From Chryseobacterium sp. SSA4.19 (GTDB lineage Bacteria; Bacteroidota; Bacteroidia; Flavobacteriales; Weeksellaceae): a stretch of DNA of 62,337 bases. The notes beneath the pieces are model-generated. The model was not told where the DNA came from. It saw only the letters and a program-made list of their open reading frames with translations, and did not search any database. The position numbers were made by a program, and so were the translations under genes. Positions 13,908 through 24,128 of this stretch are shown here, piece by piece. How positions within the stretch are numbered: the first letter of the stretch is position 1; each line of letters starts with the position of its first letter. The DNA lies in assembly GCF_022601875.1 (NCBI RefSeq), contig NZ_JAKVIP010000027.1, positions 1-62,337 on the forward strand, written 5' to 3'.

Positions 13908-16900
13908 ATGATGTTGTTTTGTATAATTTATTACCTACCTCAGGCGTAATTGTTGTACTGGTTGGCAGGCCATTTCCTCCACTAAATGTATTTATATATA
14001 CGTCTCCTGAATTTTTTTGATTATATGTGTCAATCATATCCATATGGTTGTTTCCATAACTAGATTCTTTTTGAGCTGCGTTCAGCACATGTTGAGCAAA
14101 ACTTACTGCTTGTCCAGCTCGATATGCTTCTGTTGTTTTACTAAAATCAGGATTTATTGCTTCATTTAAGTATACTTTAGAATGCATTTCAAAGGTATAA
14201 GCTCCAGTAAATTTTTCATTTTTATGTCCAAACCTTCCACCCTCATGATTTAATGTAGATTTTATGTTATATAAATTATTAAAAATGCCACTTTTTAATT
14301 CAGATATGTTGAAGAAAATATTTTTACTATCAGGATGAGTAAATGCCGAAAATCCATATCCAGTCGCTACTCCAGTGTAGCCTCCAATATTTTTTTGACT
14401 TGAATAATGTGCTAATATATTTGATACAGCTTTCAGTGTCCCTCTTTTACTATAATTTAACTGTGAAAGTTTTGCCTCACCTTGGTCGGTATGTACTATA
14501 ATATTATTTGTTTTTTTATTATCTCTATACATAAATCTTCCATGTTTATTAAAATGGTCATCTTTTGGCTCCATTCCCGTAGGATCTGTATAACGTACAG
14601 GATTATCAAATGCATAAGTATATGGCGACCAACGAGGCATTTTCTCCGCCAGTGGATCCACACCATACCAGATGCTTAACCTCGGATTATAATATCTGGC
14701 TCCATAATAATATAAAGCGGTTTCGCTGTCCAACTCTTTAGCATTAAATTTGTACGGATTTTTATACTTACCGATGACCTGCTGTTCAACGAACGTTTCA
14801 CCGAAAGGTAAATTTAAGAAAAACTGCGTTGCCAAACCATTACCGTCGGTGACAAATGTTGCGGTCCCGAGCTGGTCTCCGTGCAGGTAATAAATCCCGT
14901 TTTGAGAAACAGGAGCCTTCAGCTGTGCATCTATGGCTTCCATATCCAGGCCTGCTTTCTCGGCATACGTTCTGAAACCTGCTTCAAAATCTGCATCTGC
15001 AACGCCGGAACTTCCCGATACTGCCGTAGAATCTGCAGATTTACTGATCTGACCGGTATTGCTCATCAGATAGCTCGCAATTCGCTGCGTACCTGCGTAG
15101 TAATGCTTAGTATACTTTCCATCGGAAGTCACGGTCATATACGGATTAGGATATACGGAATAGGACCGAAGCGACATGGAACCATCCACTAAAGCCCCGT
15201 TCTGATAGAGCTTAGCGCTTTGATTCAGATTATATTTAATCGTTCTTTCACCCTTATCATCATATACATTGTACTGATATACACCCGCTTCATCGGCATG
15301 GTAGGCCTTCAGGTTATCTTCCTCATCCCAGAACATAAATTTATGGTCATCCGTAAGTGCATCCGTGGTAACATTCCCATTATTATCATATTTAAACATA
15401 TTGGTGACTGAAGTAGCCTGGTCTAAAACCGTTGATACTTTATGGGTTCCGCTGAAATAATTATATTTATTATTATAGGTATTCACAGGGTTTACCACGC
15501 CAAGGCTGCTTACACTCTGGCTTTTTGTATTGATGCCGCTGCTCGGGGTGTAGGTAAGCGATGTCGAATAGCTTGAGGTTACATTATTCGGGTCTGTATG
15601 CTGATCTTTCAGGTTTTTAAGCACAGCGCCTTCTGAATGCGTAAGACGGTTAAGTGCATCATAGCTGTAAATGAACTCATAGCTTCCTCCCAACTGGTTA
15701 GGCGTAAGAGGGCTGTCATTTGTAATTTTTGTAATGTTATTTGCCAGATCATATTTATACGAATTGGCCAGGAATGTTGTATAGCCATCCTTTTTCAAAA
15801 CATGCGTGTCTAAGATTCTCTGTTTAGGCAAATAAGTAAACAAAGAATAGGTATCGTTCCCGTTTAACACTTTTGTGCGCTGTCCATAAGTGTCGTACTC
15901 GATATTCTTAATGTAAAACACATTCTTATCATTCCTGATTGTCTTCAAGTTTCCGCCCAGGTCATATAAATACTGCACCTGTTCCCCATCAGAATACATG
16001 ATGTATCTGATTCGGTTCCAGCTGTCATATCCAAATCTGGTGGTAAAATTCATTGTCGGGATATTATAACCCATTACAACTCTTTTTTCGTAAATCAGCT
16101 CACCCATATTTCCATATTGATAGTCGCTGTTGCCTGTGCCGTCAATTTTTCGGGTAATCCTGCCTTTCCCTGTACCTGTGGTACCGTATTGATAGGTCAC
16201 ATTGGATGGATTTGCAGTTCCATTAGGAAGATTCGGATAATAAATATTGGTTAACCTGTTATAGTTGTATTTGTACCAGATATAGGTTTGCGACAGCCCT
16301 GAATTGACCAGATTAGCAGTGTATTTTTTAACCAGGTTTCCGGCTGCGTCATATTCGAAATTTGAAATCTCGCGGTCGGGATGGTTTTCCGTAATTCTCC
16401 TTCCTGCCATGTCGTACTGATAACCGGTTGTCATTCCATCAGGATCCGTGGCATAGACCAAATCACCTACTGAATTATATGAAAACGTTGTAATCAGCGG
16501 CTGACTACCAATATGACTTATGGTTTTTACCGTTCTTCCCTCTGCATCGCTCAGTTTTTCTGTTCTCATCAGGACAGACGTGTTCTGCATTTTTTCGCTG
16601 GTTACCTTAAACATTGCGTTATCAATGGCATATTTATTTTCCGTCTGGTTTCCGTCTTCGTCAAAACTATATATCACTCTATCCTGAGCGTCGTATTGTG
16701 CAGATGTATAGAATACTGCTGTACTAAGCTTTAATTTCTTGTTAAGTACCGCATCTTTAGCTTCATCCGTAGGATGATACTGCCTAACAGGCCTTCCGAA
16801 GATATCATACCATGTGATCCCGGATACCGACATTTTTTCTGTTCCCGCTATATCTATATCTTTTTTTACCTGTACGGTTTTTCCGGTAAAATCGGCCAGA

Positions 16901-19900
16901 CTGATCGTCTCGATAGGATTCGCAGGATGCAGCGGGTCGAAATTCTGGGTGATTGAACCGTAAAGTTTCGGTGCCGTATTTCCTGTACCTAACGGAGAGG
17001 TAAAATAACTGTACTGTACCGTGTAAGGCGATACTCCAGCCTCTTTAGGGGCAAGAACAGATGATGTGCGCCCAAATGCATCATAGGTGTATTTTATTTT
17101 ATTGCCGCTTGGATCCGTTGATTCCAGTACCGCATCCCACTTAGGATCGTAAATAGCGGAGGAAAATACATTGAAATTATCCGTTACTTTAAGTACATAT
17201 TTTCCTGTCAGATCGTATTCATAAGTCAGAGTATAACCCGTAGGATAGGTTATCGTTTTAACATTCCCAAACGTATCGTAGGTCATATTCGTAAGTGCAG
17301 ACGTTCCGAGAGTAAGCATGACATTAATCTGAGTGACGTCACCTGTATTCTGATCAACCTGGGTACTTCTCTGGCGGAGCAGCGTATTGTTGTTTGAGAA
17401 TACTTTGATTTCTGATGGGATATCCAGAATATTGGCAGCTAATAATGTCGGATAACTATGGTACAAAATAGTCGATGAATAGCTTCCCGAAGCGACATTA
17501 CTATTATATTGATACTTGGTAACCTGTCCCTTTGTATTATAAGTGATCGAACGGCTCGTTGTAAGTGAGATGCCGCCTTCATAATTTGTGCTAGTAGTTC
17601 CTGAAGGTAGTATCATAGCCATCCTGTTCCCTTCGGTACCTCCGACATCATATGTTTCAAATTGAGCTGAAGGGAGTTCTGCGATCTCCGTATGATTATT
17701 TGTATAATTATACAATTTATAGGTATTGTCCGTAGTAGCGCTTAGCACACCATTAGCATAAATGTCAGTTCTGCGTTCCAGCCCATTATTGAAATAGGTA
17801 CTGTTGTGATAAGTCTGTACTGCCTTTCTGTATACTGACGTACCGTTCATGCTTTCAGCTGTAACGGTTTCAAAGCCGTATGATGTTCTCTCTCTTCTGT
17901 CAAATTTGGAATTTTCATAGCGAAATTTAGTCACCATATCCTTATCAGTAGCCGACTGCGTATATGTAGGAGAGTTAATATCCGGATTTAAAATCTTCAC
18001 TTCGCTCATCACCAATTTTGAATGTGCATCATTATAGGTAGGCTTGCTAAATTCGTAGTTAATAGTAAATGCTCCTTGTGAATCAGCTTCACTTACTTTG
18101 GCAAGCTTGTTAGTTCTTCCGATTCTGGAATAATTAACCTGCAAGCCGTTTCCATTATTCACCACGAGATCAGGATAGCCGTCACCGTTTACATCCCGCA
18201 TCCCTTTATTGATTTCTGATACGGTAGTACCCAGGCTTCCACTCAAATCAGATCCAAATCTGAGGTACAGAAGCGTGATTCCAAAAAATGTAACTAGCGG
18301 AAGATTTGCGTAATAGCCAACATTTATGGTCAACCCACCATTATAGTTTCTACTTTCGTTCCCATAATTAAGCGCTCCACCTATTTTACTCAAAGATGTT
18401 GGAGACGCAAATTTATTGCCCATATTATAACTCACATCAGCGCCTCCATTATCATCTACTGTAATTAGATCCGCTAAGCCATCGCCGTTCACATCCTGAA
18501 ATGTTTTCTTAGAGGTCCCAGTTGATGAAGATGCAGTAATATTGCCAGAAATACCAAAACCCTGGCTGAATGTGGAGGTTGCAGAAATCAGACCGGAGAG
18601 ACCGGGACCAATACTTATAGATGCTGCTCCGACCGGTTTTGAATTGTAGGTGTCCAGTCCTGAATATATCTCATATGGTGAATCTATCAATCCGGTCCCG
18701 TAGTTGAGCTTATACTGGTATTCAGTTCCGTTGTTATCTACCCTGTCTACCAGTCCGTCACCATTGATGTCTGCCCAGAATTTCAAACCCTTATCATATG
18801 AGTTGGGATAGGTTGAATAACCGAGTCCTCCTGACCAGGCGGTAGATTCATCACCTTTAGCATCTGAACCTTTATTGCCGACCATCCGTCCCACGGTCTT
18901 TACAGCAGCATTGGAGAACGCTATTGTATTCGTTCGCTGGAAACTGTCTGCTGTTGATATAGGTGAATCGCTGCTGTTCTCAAGGTTCCTGCCTTGAGCT
19001 CCTTTAAGGCCTCCAAGCGCATTGGTTAGCTGAGACTGGTCTCTGTAAATCATATCCGGATAACCATCACCATTCACATCAAAGAAATCCTGGGTATTGA
19101 GATTGCCATATCCCCTTAACTGAGATGTTGAGGTAGATATTACGGGAATGCCAAGCCCCCAGTTTGTGGTCTTAGCCATACTCTTTTGCTTTTTTTCAAT
19201 CGCATACATTTCCGAAGCAGTATTGCCCTGTACTTCTACGTCTCCTTCGTCAGGATCATCTGTTACAAAAAACGGGTCTATGCTTTCTTCGTCCCGGAAA
19301 CTTGATGGCATTGAATATTGTTCGGTAAAGAAACCATTGATCCACTTTTGCAGGAAGGCATTTCCCTTTTTCATATTATAAGTAATCATTGATACAATAG
19401 GATTCATCCCTGCCAGTATATTGGTATTGCCGATGTTTTGAAAATCTGCCTGTGCAATATCTCCGATACATTCTGCGTAGTCATTCGCATTTGTGTTACC
19501 TGCACATGAACTGAAATCTGTATTAAACGCACCAAAAGGGTTATCAAGGAATTCACTGTTGATCAGTGCTCCATACTGGTCTTTCGGTGTATTTGGATTG
19601 GGTACGTAATCAGGTCCGTTGCCTGAGATAGGACCAGTCTGAGGATCGCGTGGATCGGGTGGGGTAAGAGGGTTTTTTCCCTTTATTACATCTTTACTTT
19701 CATCATAAATAAACTGGCCCCAATTGTGGTACACTGCACTGATACCATTGAATTCTCCCGTATTGACAGATGTTTCAGTCGTTCCCGATAGAAGGAACTT
19801 ATTTGGTCCGTAATAAATATTAAATAGCTTTCCCTGAAGCTGTGTTCTTAAGGCATTATAAGCTGCGCGGTCATTTGGTGTAATACAGAAAACCAAAATA

Positions 19901-22900
19901 TTGATCTTATCATTAAGCTGTACAGACTGGTAGGGATTTCCGGAATAGAAGAGGATAGGATCTATTCCCGCTATAGCAGTTCCACTCATGGTTGTTTCAG
20001 ATAATCCTGAAGCATTGATCTGAACTCGTCTTTTATCAATGACCAAGCCGTTCTTCTTAATAATGTAAATAAAGTTTCCAGGCAGTGCGGGGCTAAAGGT
20101 AAATGATTTATTGACGGATATAAAGTAGTCATTGCTTCCCTGCGGGGCATTTCCAAGATCAGCAATATGGAACTTTTTCTTCATGTCTGCTATAAAATAT
20201 GACGGGTAGTCGGCAATATCATGCACTGTGGCCATGTTCTGTCCGTTTTTAACCTCAATATTTTTCCACTCTAAGTCTTTATTCATGTAGGAGTCGGATT
20301 CTACAGAAAATTTCAGGTGCCATCCTCCAGGGGTAATTGACTGAGGAGCAAAAGAAAGATTGACCGGATTTATATTAGCTGGCGCAGAAGATTGCAGATA
20401 GGTTTTCTCATATAATATCTGAATGTCGGTGACAGGATCTACCACATCGGTCTTTGAAAGCGTAATTGAATATCTGACTTTATCATTCAGTTTGGGAACG
20501 GTAAAACCAGGTATATTAATTGTGTTGCTCGGTGCTGTTACAGAAAAATTAAGGGTCTTCACCAGATTATTAAGAAAAAATTTCTGTTCATATTTCAAAG
20601 CATTTGGCTGGAAGCCGTCCTGCTCTTCATCAGGGGAATCTGCAATCTCGACTCCATTGCTATTCACATACTTCACGATTGGTGATGTATTAACCACATA
20701 ATTAGTTCCTGTCTTCTTATGAAGTCTAAAATAGATTTTATCACCGGATTTAACCGCTATTCGGTCTGCATTGGCAATACCCAATGGGATAGCAGGGTAA
20801 GTATTGTAACGCTCTATAGTTAGCGAGAAAGGTGCGTTTCCACCACTTAGTTTCCTAAGGAACAGCCGCCCGTTTTTCGGCATATTCAGGGGGTCCTTCA
20901 TTTCAATGGAATAAATAGCCTGTGCTTCACTTACAGGGTCTGCCATTGAAATGATATCGGAGATTTTAATAAATCCTGACTTAGGCGCAATCCATACTTT
21001 TACAACATCATTTTTTGCCTTAACAGGTTCTTCATTATCTCCCTCATCGTCTTCAGGCTCAGTGTAAGGCAAAACTATATTGTCCTTAAGGACCATATTT
21101 TCTGTCAGATCGCTGGTGGTTACCATCTCTGGTTGCCCGTTATCTTTGATCTTATTAAACCAGACCTTATTGTCTTTAACAATATCCGGGAGACCGTCCG
21201 AATTTGCGTCTATGAGATAAACTGGAGTGGAAGTTTTGCTTTTAGACCAGCTCTTGGTTAGGTCAAAGCCCATCTTCCACCAGTTGAAAAGAGCAGTAAC
21301 TCCATTATTAGAGGTGGTTCCGGTGGTTCTAGTAAAATTGCTTTTTAAGTTTAAGATATCTTTCTCTCCGGAAACAAACTGTAAATTGCCATTATTATCA
21401 AGACTTCCCGGAATAATCCTAAGCCCGTTATCACCATTTCTTTTCCTATAAAGAATATCTGAGATACCATCGCCATTGAAATCAATAAGTTCTATAGCTT
21501 TCTTGATATCAGGATACGATTCACCTTTAAAGCCTGAAACCATAAAATTCTTGTCACCTGTTCTGTGTGGCTTCAGTAATCCCAGCCCAACACCGGCACG
21601 GACTGACCAGCCCCATTCCAGGTTATTGTCAGCACTGATCTTTGAAGGGGTAAGCAGGGAATTAACAACTCCGGAAAAAGCATCCGGAGATGGTGCTGAA
21701 ACAAATTTGTCAGCTCCGAAAATGGTATTTCCGGCATCATTATGATAGTCAAGCTGATAATTTACACCGGGACCACTAATTTTTTGGAGTAAGCTTTTAT
21801 AGAATGCGCCTGTCGTATATCCAAAAGTATATTGCCTTATAGTACCGGAATTTGTTCCGTTTGGATCCGTATAGGCAACTTGGATTCCTTCCAGTAGCAT
21901 GGTCTCCACTCTCTTTAAACCCTCTTTGGCATTAATTGAATAATCCGGCCTGTCATATTTCTGACTGTAAAAAGAAACCCAGTATGGGCCATCGGCATCA
22001 TTTTTACCGCTATAGGTGATTTTTTCAATATGGAACTGCCGTCCGTTATCAAGATTGACATTATCACCGGTAACCGGTGCTGTGCCTGCATGTAAAACCT
22101 TGTTATCATAGTAATACTTAATATTGTTATTATGAACATCAAGTTCTTTGGTAATGCCCCACTGAACAATTTCATTGTTGTCTGTTTTTACAACAGCATT
22201 GTCATTTACTGTTGCACCATCACCGCCATAGTATTTTTTTGTGCCATCTGTAGTAGTAACGATCCAGGTATAGGTCTTTGGAGTATTTCCATATCTCTCT
22301 ATTCTTGTGAATCCATTATTTTTTCTGAGATAAAATGTCTTTTTACCGGAATTATTTCTCGGTTGTCTGCCAATGTTATAAACTCCGTTACTTGTGGTAT
22401 GGCGGTGTGGCAAATAGTCTCCTTCGTAGACCAGCATTTCCCCATCCAGCAGATAAATCTCAGATTCAAAACCAGGATCAAAAGTAGGGGTGCCCCATCG
22501 GGTATCAAGCGTAATTCCTGATACGCCTGAAATGTCCCATCCTTCACCCATCCAACCGTTTCCTTTGCTGCTGCTATAAGAAATGGAAATATTAGGCTGC
22601 ATCCCCTGAACTCCGGAAGGAATAACTACAGGATATGACAGAGCTGCATCACCTCTCTGGTTTGGTGATGGCGCTGATATCAGTTGAACAGCCGACATAG
22701 GATCAGCCGTTTTTAAACCACTGATTGTGGTTGGGGCAAATGCGTTGATCTGTGGTGATTCCGGAACTGAAATAATTCCATTGATGTAATCACCATCACC
22801 CTTACTTTCAATAGTAACTGTTTTATTTTCCTCATCAACTACGGCTGACTTTTCCAGCTTCCACTGTTTTTCAGCATAATCAAAATAAAAGGTTTTGATA

Positions 22901-24120
22901 TCCTTAGCAGGTGTTAAACCCAGTCGCTTCGGATCAAAAGGAATAGTAAGTTTAACATTTTTAGTCAGTTTCCCTTTGACCTGGAGTCTGTATGCACCTG
23001 AAGCGGGAGTGATATTTTTTATTCCCTGTGTCGTTGTGGGAATATCCTTTTCCCGAAGGCTGGAGAAATCTATTTGGGAAAAATTCAAGGTACTCTCTTT
23101 TTCTATACTGATTGAAGCTTCCTGAAACGAAATATGATATTCTTGATCATTCAAAATTTGAATGCTTTTTGTTTCCGTATAAGGAGTAAGGAGAGTATTA
23201 AAAGACTGTTTATTATTTGGAATTTTATAATTTGTAGTAATGCCATCGGCAGAAACAGTGAAAAATTCTTTACGCTTTTCTTTATCAGATAATTTGATTA
23301 TTTTCTCAAACTCATTGTTTTTTAGTATAATATGCTCGCTATTGATGAGAAGATTATTTCCTGCAAAGCTTCCTTTTATATAAAGTTTATCTTCAGAAAG
23401 CAGAGTGTTTATTACCAATTCGGAAATCGGCTGTCTTGAATTTTCACATACTATTTTAAGGTCTTTCACCTTATATTTTACTCCGTTTGCAGGCGAGGTA
23501 AACAGAACTGTGTTAATACCTGCTCTTAATAGATGTCCATTAATTTCTTCTTTTTGATGGGCCCACTGCCCACTTGGTATCACAATTTCGCCGCCAATAG
23601 CAATATTTTGATTAATGGATCTCGGAACAGACTGATGTGAAGCCAGCCCAAAGAGTTCATATTCCAAATATACTTTGCAGTTCTTCTTAATATCGCTAGG
23701 AATCTCTATTGTAAAAAAGTTATCAGTTAGCTGATCCTGTTCCTTCTCTGAAAATGTACCGATTGTTCCTTGCTTTTCCTTAGAAGTGTATATGCCAATT
23801 ATTGTACGAGCCGGTGAAAGGACTTCGGAAGAAGTACCTAATGGAAAAGCTTCTGTCTTTTTGAAACTAGTTTTTATACTGTTCTTTTGATGTCTGTCTG
23901 AATTAGCCTCATAGGCCCTTGCTTCTATATTCGCAAGGGAACTAGCCTCCAGGTCTGTTGAATTTTTAAGATTTAATTTAAGTATCAACTCTCTTTTGAA
24001 TTCCCATACTTTTTGTCTGTCTTCTTTGGTGAAGCTTGCGAAAACAAACATGCACAAAAAGAAAGACACTATCATACATAACTTCTTATTAAATGGAAGC
24101 CGTTTAACTTGTATTCTCAT
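13879..24120 (-). CDS. Giant SpvB/FG-GAP/TcdB-mid/RHS polymorphic toxin with exchangeable tip
   Basis: A 3413-residue secreted protein. Residues 1-32 form a signal peptide (VSFFLCMFVFASF). Residues 35-460 are a Bacteroidota-type N-region. Residues 470-800 form an SpvB-like domain (DPMSAVQLISAPSPNQRGDA). FG-GAP/VCBS motifs DxNxDGxxD occur near 880, 976, 1686, 1786, 1880 and 1976, followed by a TcdB-mid-like part (KLVMSEVKI, YGFETV). YD repeats run from about 2250 to 2860, and the RHS core from 3080 (HGDQLGT) to the DPTG exit near 3180. The tip (3185-3413) has the HE-x5-HK motif (HEGGRFGHK, about 3290). The order matches fused TcB-TcC cages of Tc toxins, in which the tip is sealed inside the shell, but no TcA pore subunit is nearby. 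It is the only complete RHS gene in the array, sits 8 bases after the T9SS-sorted partner, and overlaps its immunity gene. Confidence 0.9.
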   Translation of the reverse strand: MRIQVKRLPFNKKLCMIVSFFLCMFVFASFTKEDRQKVWEFKRELILKLNLKNSTDLEASSLANIEARAYEANSDRHQKNSIKTSFKKTEAFPLGTSSEVLSPARTIIGIYTSKEKQGTIGTFSEKEQDQLTDNFFTIEIPSDIKKNCKVYLEYELFGLASHQSVPRSINQNIAIGGEIVIPSGQWAHQKEEINGHLLRAGINTVLFTSPANGVKYKVKDLKIVCENSRQPISELVINTLLSEDKLYIKGSFAGNNLLINSEHIILKNNEFEKIIKLSDKEKRKEFFTVSADGITTNYKIPNNKQSFNTLLTPYTETKSIQILNDQEYHISFQEASISIEKESTLNFSQIDFSSLREKDIPTTTQGIKNITPASGAYRLQVKGKLTKNVKLTIPFDPKRLGLTPAKDIKTFYFDYAEKQWKLEKSAVVDEENKTVTIESKGDGDYINGIISVPESPQINAFAPTTISGLKTADPMSAVQLISAPSPNQRGDAALSYPVVIPSGVQGMQPNISISYSSSKGNGWMGEGWDISGVSGITLDTRWGTPTFDPGFESEIYLLDGEMLVYEGDYLPHRHTTSNGVYNIGRQPRNNSGKKTFYLRKNNGFTRIERYGNTPKTYTWIVTTTDGTKKYYGGDGATVNDNAVVKTDNNEIVQWGITKELDVHNNNIKYYYDNKVLHAGTAPVTGDNVNLDNGRQFHIEKITYSGKNDADGPYWVSFYSQKYDRPDYSINAKEGLKRVETMLLEGIQVAYTDPNGTNSGTIRQYTFGYTTGAFYKSLLQKISGPGVNYQLDYHNDAGNTIFGADKFVSAPSPDAFSGVVNSLLTPSKISADNNLEWGWSVRAGVGLGLLKPHRTGDKNFMVSGFKGESYPDIKKAIELIDFNGDGISDILYRKRNGDNGLRIIPGSLDNNGNLQFVSGEKDILNLKSNFTRTTGTTSNNGVTALFNWWKMGFDLTKSWSKSKTSTPVYLIDANSDGLPDIVKDNKVWFNKIKDNGQPEMVTTSDLTENMVLKDNIVLPYTEPEDDEGDNEEPVKAKNDVVKVWIAPKSGFIKISDIISMADPVSEAQAIYSIEMKDPLNMPKNGRLFLRKLSGGNAPFSLTIERYNTYPAIPLGIANADRIAVKSGDKIYFRLHKKTGTNYVVNTSPIVKYVNSNGVEIADSPDEEQDGFQPNALKYEQKFFLNNLVKTLNFSVTAPSNTINIPGFTVPKLNDKVRYSITLSKTDVVDPVTDIQILYEKTYLQSSAPANINPVNLSFAPQSITPGGWHLKFSVESDSYMNKDLEWKNIEVKNGQNMATVHDIADYPSYFIADMKKKFHIADLGNAPQGSNDYFISVNKSFTFSPALPGNFIYIIKKNGLVIDKRRVQINASGLSETTMSGTAIAGIDPILFYSGNPYQSVQLNDKINILVFCITPNDRAAYNALRTQLQGKLFNIYYGPNKFLLSGTTETSVNTGEFNGISAVYHNWGQFIYDESKDVIKGKNPLTPPDPRDPQTGPISGNGPDYVPNPNTPKDQYGALINSEFLDNPFGAFNTDFSSCAGNTNANDYAECIGDIAQADFQNIGNTNILAGMNPIVSMITYNMKKGNAFLQKWINGFFTEQYSMPSSFRDEESIDPFFVTDDPDEGDVEVQGNTASEMYAIEKKQKSMAKTTNWGLGIPVISTSTSQLRGYGNLNTQDFFDVNGDGYPDMIYRDQSQLTNALGGLKGAQGRNLENSSDSPISTADSFQRTNTIAFSNAAVKTVGRMVGNKGSDAKGDESTAWSGGLGYSTYPNSYDKGLKFWADINGDGLVDRVDNNGTEYQYKLNYGTGLIDSPYEIYSGLDTYNSKPVGAASISIGPGLSGLISATSTFSQGFGISGNITASSSTGTSKKTFQDVNGDGLADLITVDDNGGADVSYNMGNKFASPTSLSKIGGALNYGNESRNYNGGLTINVGYYANLPLVTFFGITLLYLRFGSDLSGSLGTTVSEINKGMRDVNGDGYPDLVVNNGNGLQVNYSRIGRTNKLAKVSEADSQGAFTINYEFSKPTYNDAHSKLVMSEVKILNPDINSPTYTQSATDKDMVTKFRYENSKFDRRERTSYGFETVTAESMNGTSVYRKAVQTYHNSTYFNNGLERRTDIYANGVLSATTDNTYKLYNYTNNHTEIAELPSAQFETYDVGGTEGNRMAMILPSGTTSTNYEGGISLTTSRSITYNTKGQVTKYQYNSNVASGSYSSTILYHSYPTLLAANILDIPSEIKVFSNNNTLLRQRSTQVDQNTGDVTQINVMLTLGTSALTNMTYDTFGNVKTITYPTGYTLTYEYDLTGKYVLKVTDNFNVFSSAIYDPKWDAVLESTDPSGNKIKYTYDAFGRTSSVLAPKEAGVSPYTVQYSYFTSPLGTGNTAPKLYGSITQNFDPLHPANPIETISLADFTGKTVQVKKDIDIAGTEKMSVSGITWYDIFGRPVRQYHPTDEAKDAVLNKKLKLSTAVFYTSAQYDAQDRVIYSFDEDGNQTENKYAIDNAMFKVTSEKMQNTSVLMRTEKLSDAEGRTVKTISHIGSQPLITTFSYNSVGDLVYATDPDGMTTGYQYDMAGRRITENHPDREISNFEYDAAGNLVKKYTANLVNSGLSQTYIWYKYNYNRLTNIYYPNLPNGTANPSNVTYQYGTTGTGKGRITRKIDGTGNSDYQYGNMGELIYEKRVVMGYNIPTMNFTTRFGYDSWNRIRYIMYSDGEQVQYLYDLGGNLKTIRNDKNVFYIKNIEYDTYGQRTKVLNGNDTYSLFTYLPKQRILDTHVLKKDGYTTFLANSYKYDLANNITKITNDSPLTPNQLGGSYEFIYSYDALNRLTHSEGAVLKNLKDQHTDPNNVTSSYSTSLTYTPSSGINTKSQSVSSLGVVNPVNTYNNKYNYFSGTHKVSTVLDQATSVTNMFKYDNNGNVTTDALTDDHKFMFWDEEDNLKAYHADEAGVYQYNVYDDKGERTIKYNLNQSAKLYQNGALVDGSMSLRSYSVYPNPYMTVTSDGKYTKHYYAGTQRIASYLMSNTGQISKSADSTAVSGSSGVADADFEAGFRTYAEKAGLDMEAIDAQLKAPVSQNGIYYLHGDQLGTATFVTDGNGLATQFFLNLPFGETFVEQQVIGKYKNPYKFNAKELDSETALYYYGARYYNPRLSIWYGVDPLAEKMPRWSPYTYAFDNPVRYTDPTGMEPKDDHFNKHGRFMYRDNKKTNNIIVHTDQGEAKLSQLNYSKRGTLKAVSNILAHYSSQKNIGGYTGVATGYGFSAFTHPDSKNIFFNISELKSGIFNNLYNIKSTLNHEGGRFGHKNEKFTGAYTFEMHSKVYLNEAINPDFSKTTEAYRAGQAVSFAQHVLNAAQKESSYGNNHMDMIDTYNQKNSGDVYINTFSGGNGLPTSTTITPEVGNKLYKTTSYENIKHPED

Positions 24121-24128
24121 GGTATTAA

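Noticed and set aside
22132..22521. Plus-strand ORF of 129 codons within the giant RHS gene
   Set aside because: It is antisense to the SpvB-like coding sequence, with composition expected from the opposite strand.
13879..24120. Interpretation as a full Tc toxin or a T6SS RHS effector
   Set aside because: No TcA subunit, PAAR domain, VgrG, Hcp or TssD gene is visible in the window, and the protein starts with a Sec signal peptide, which T6SS effectors lack.
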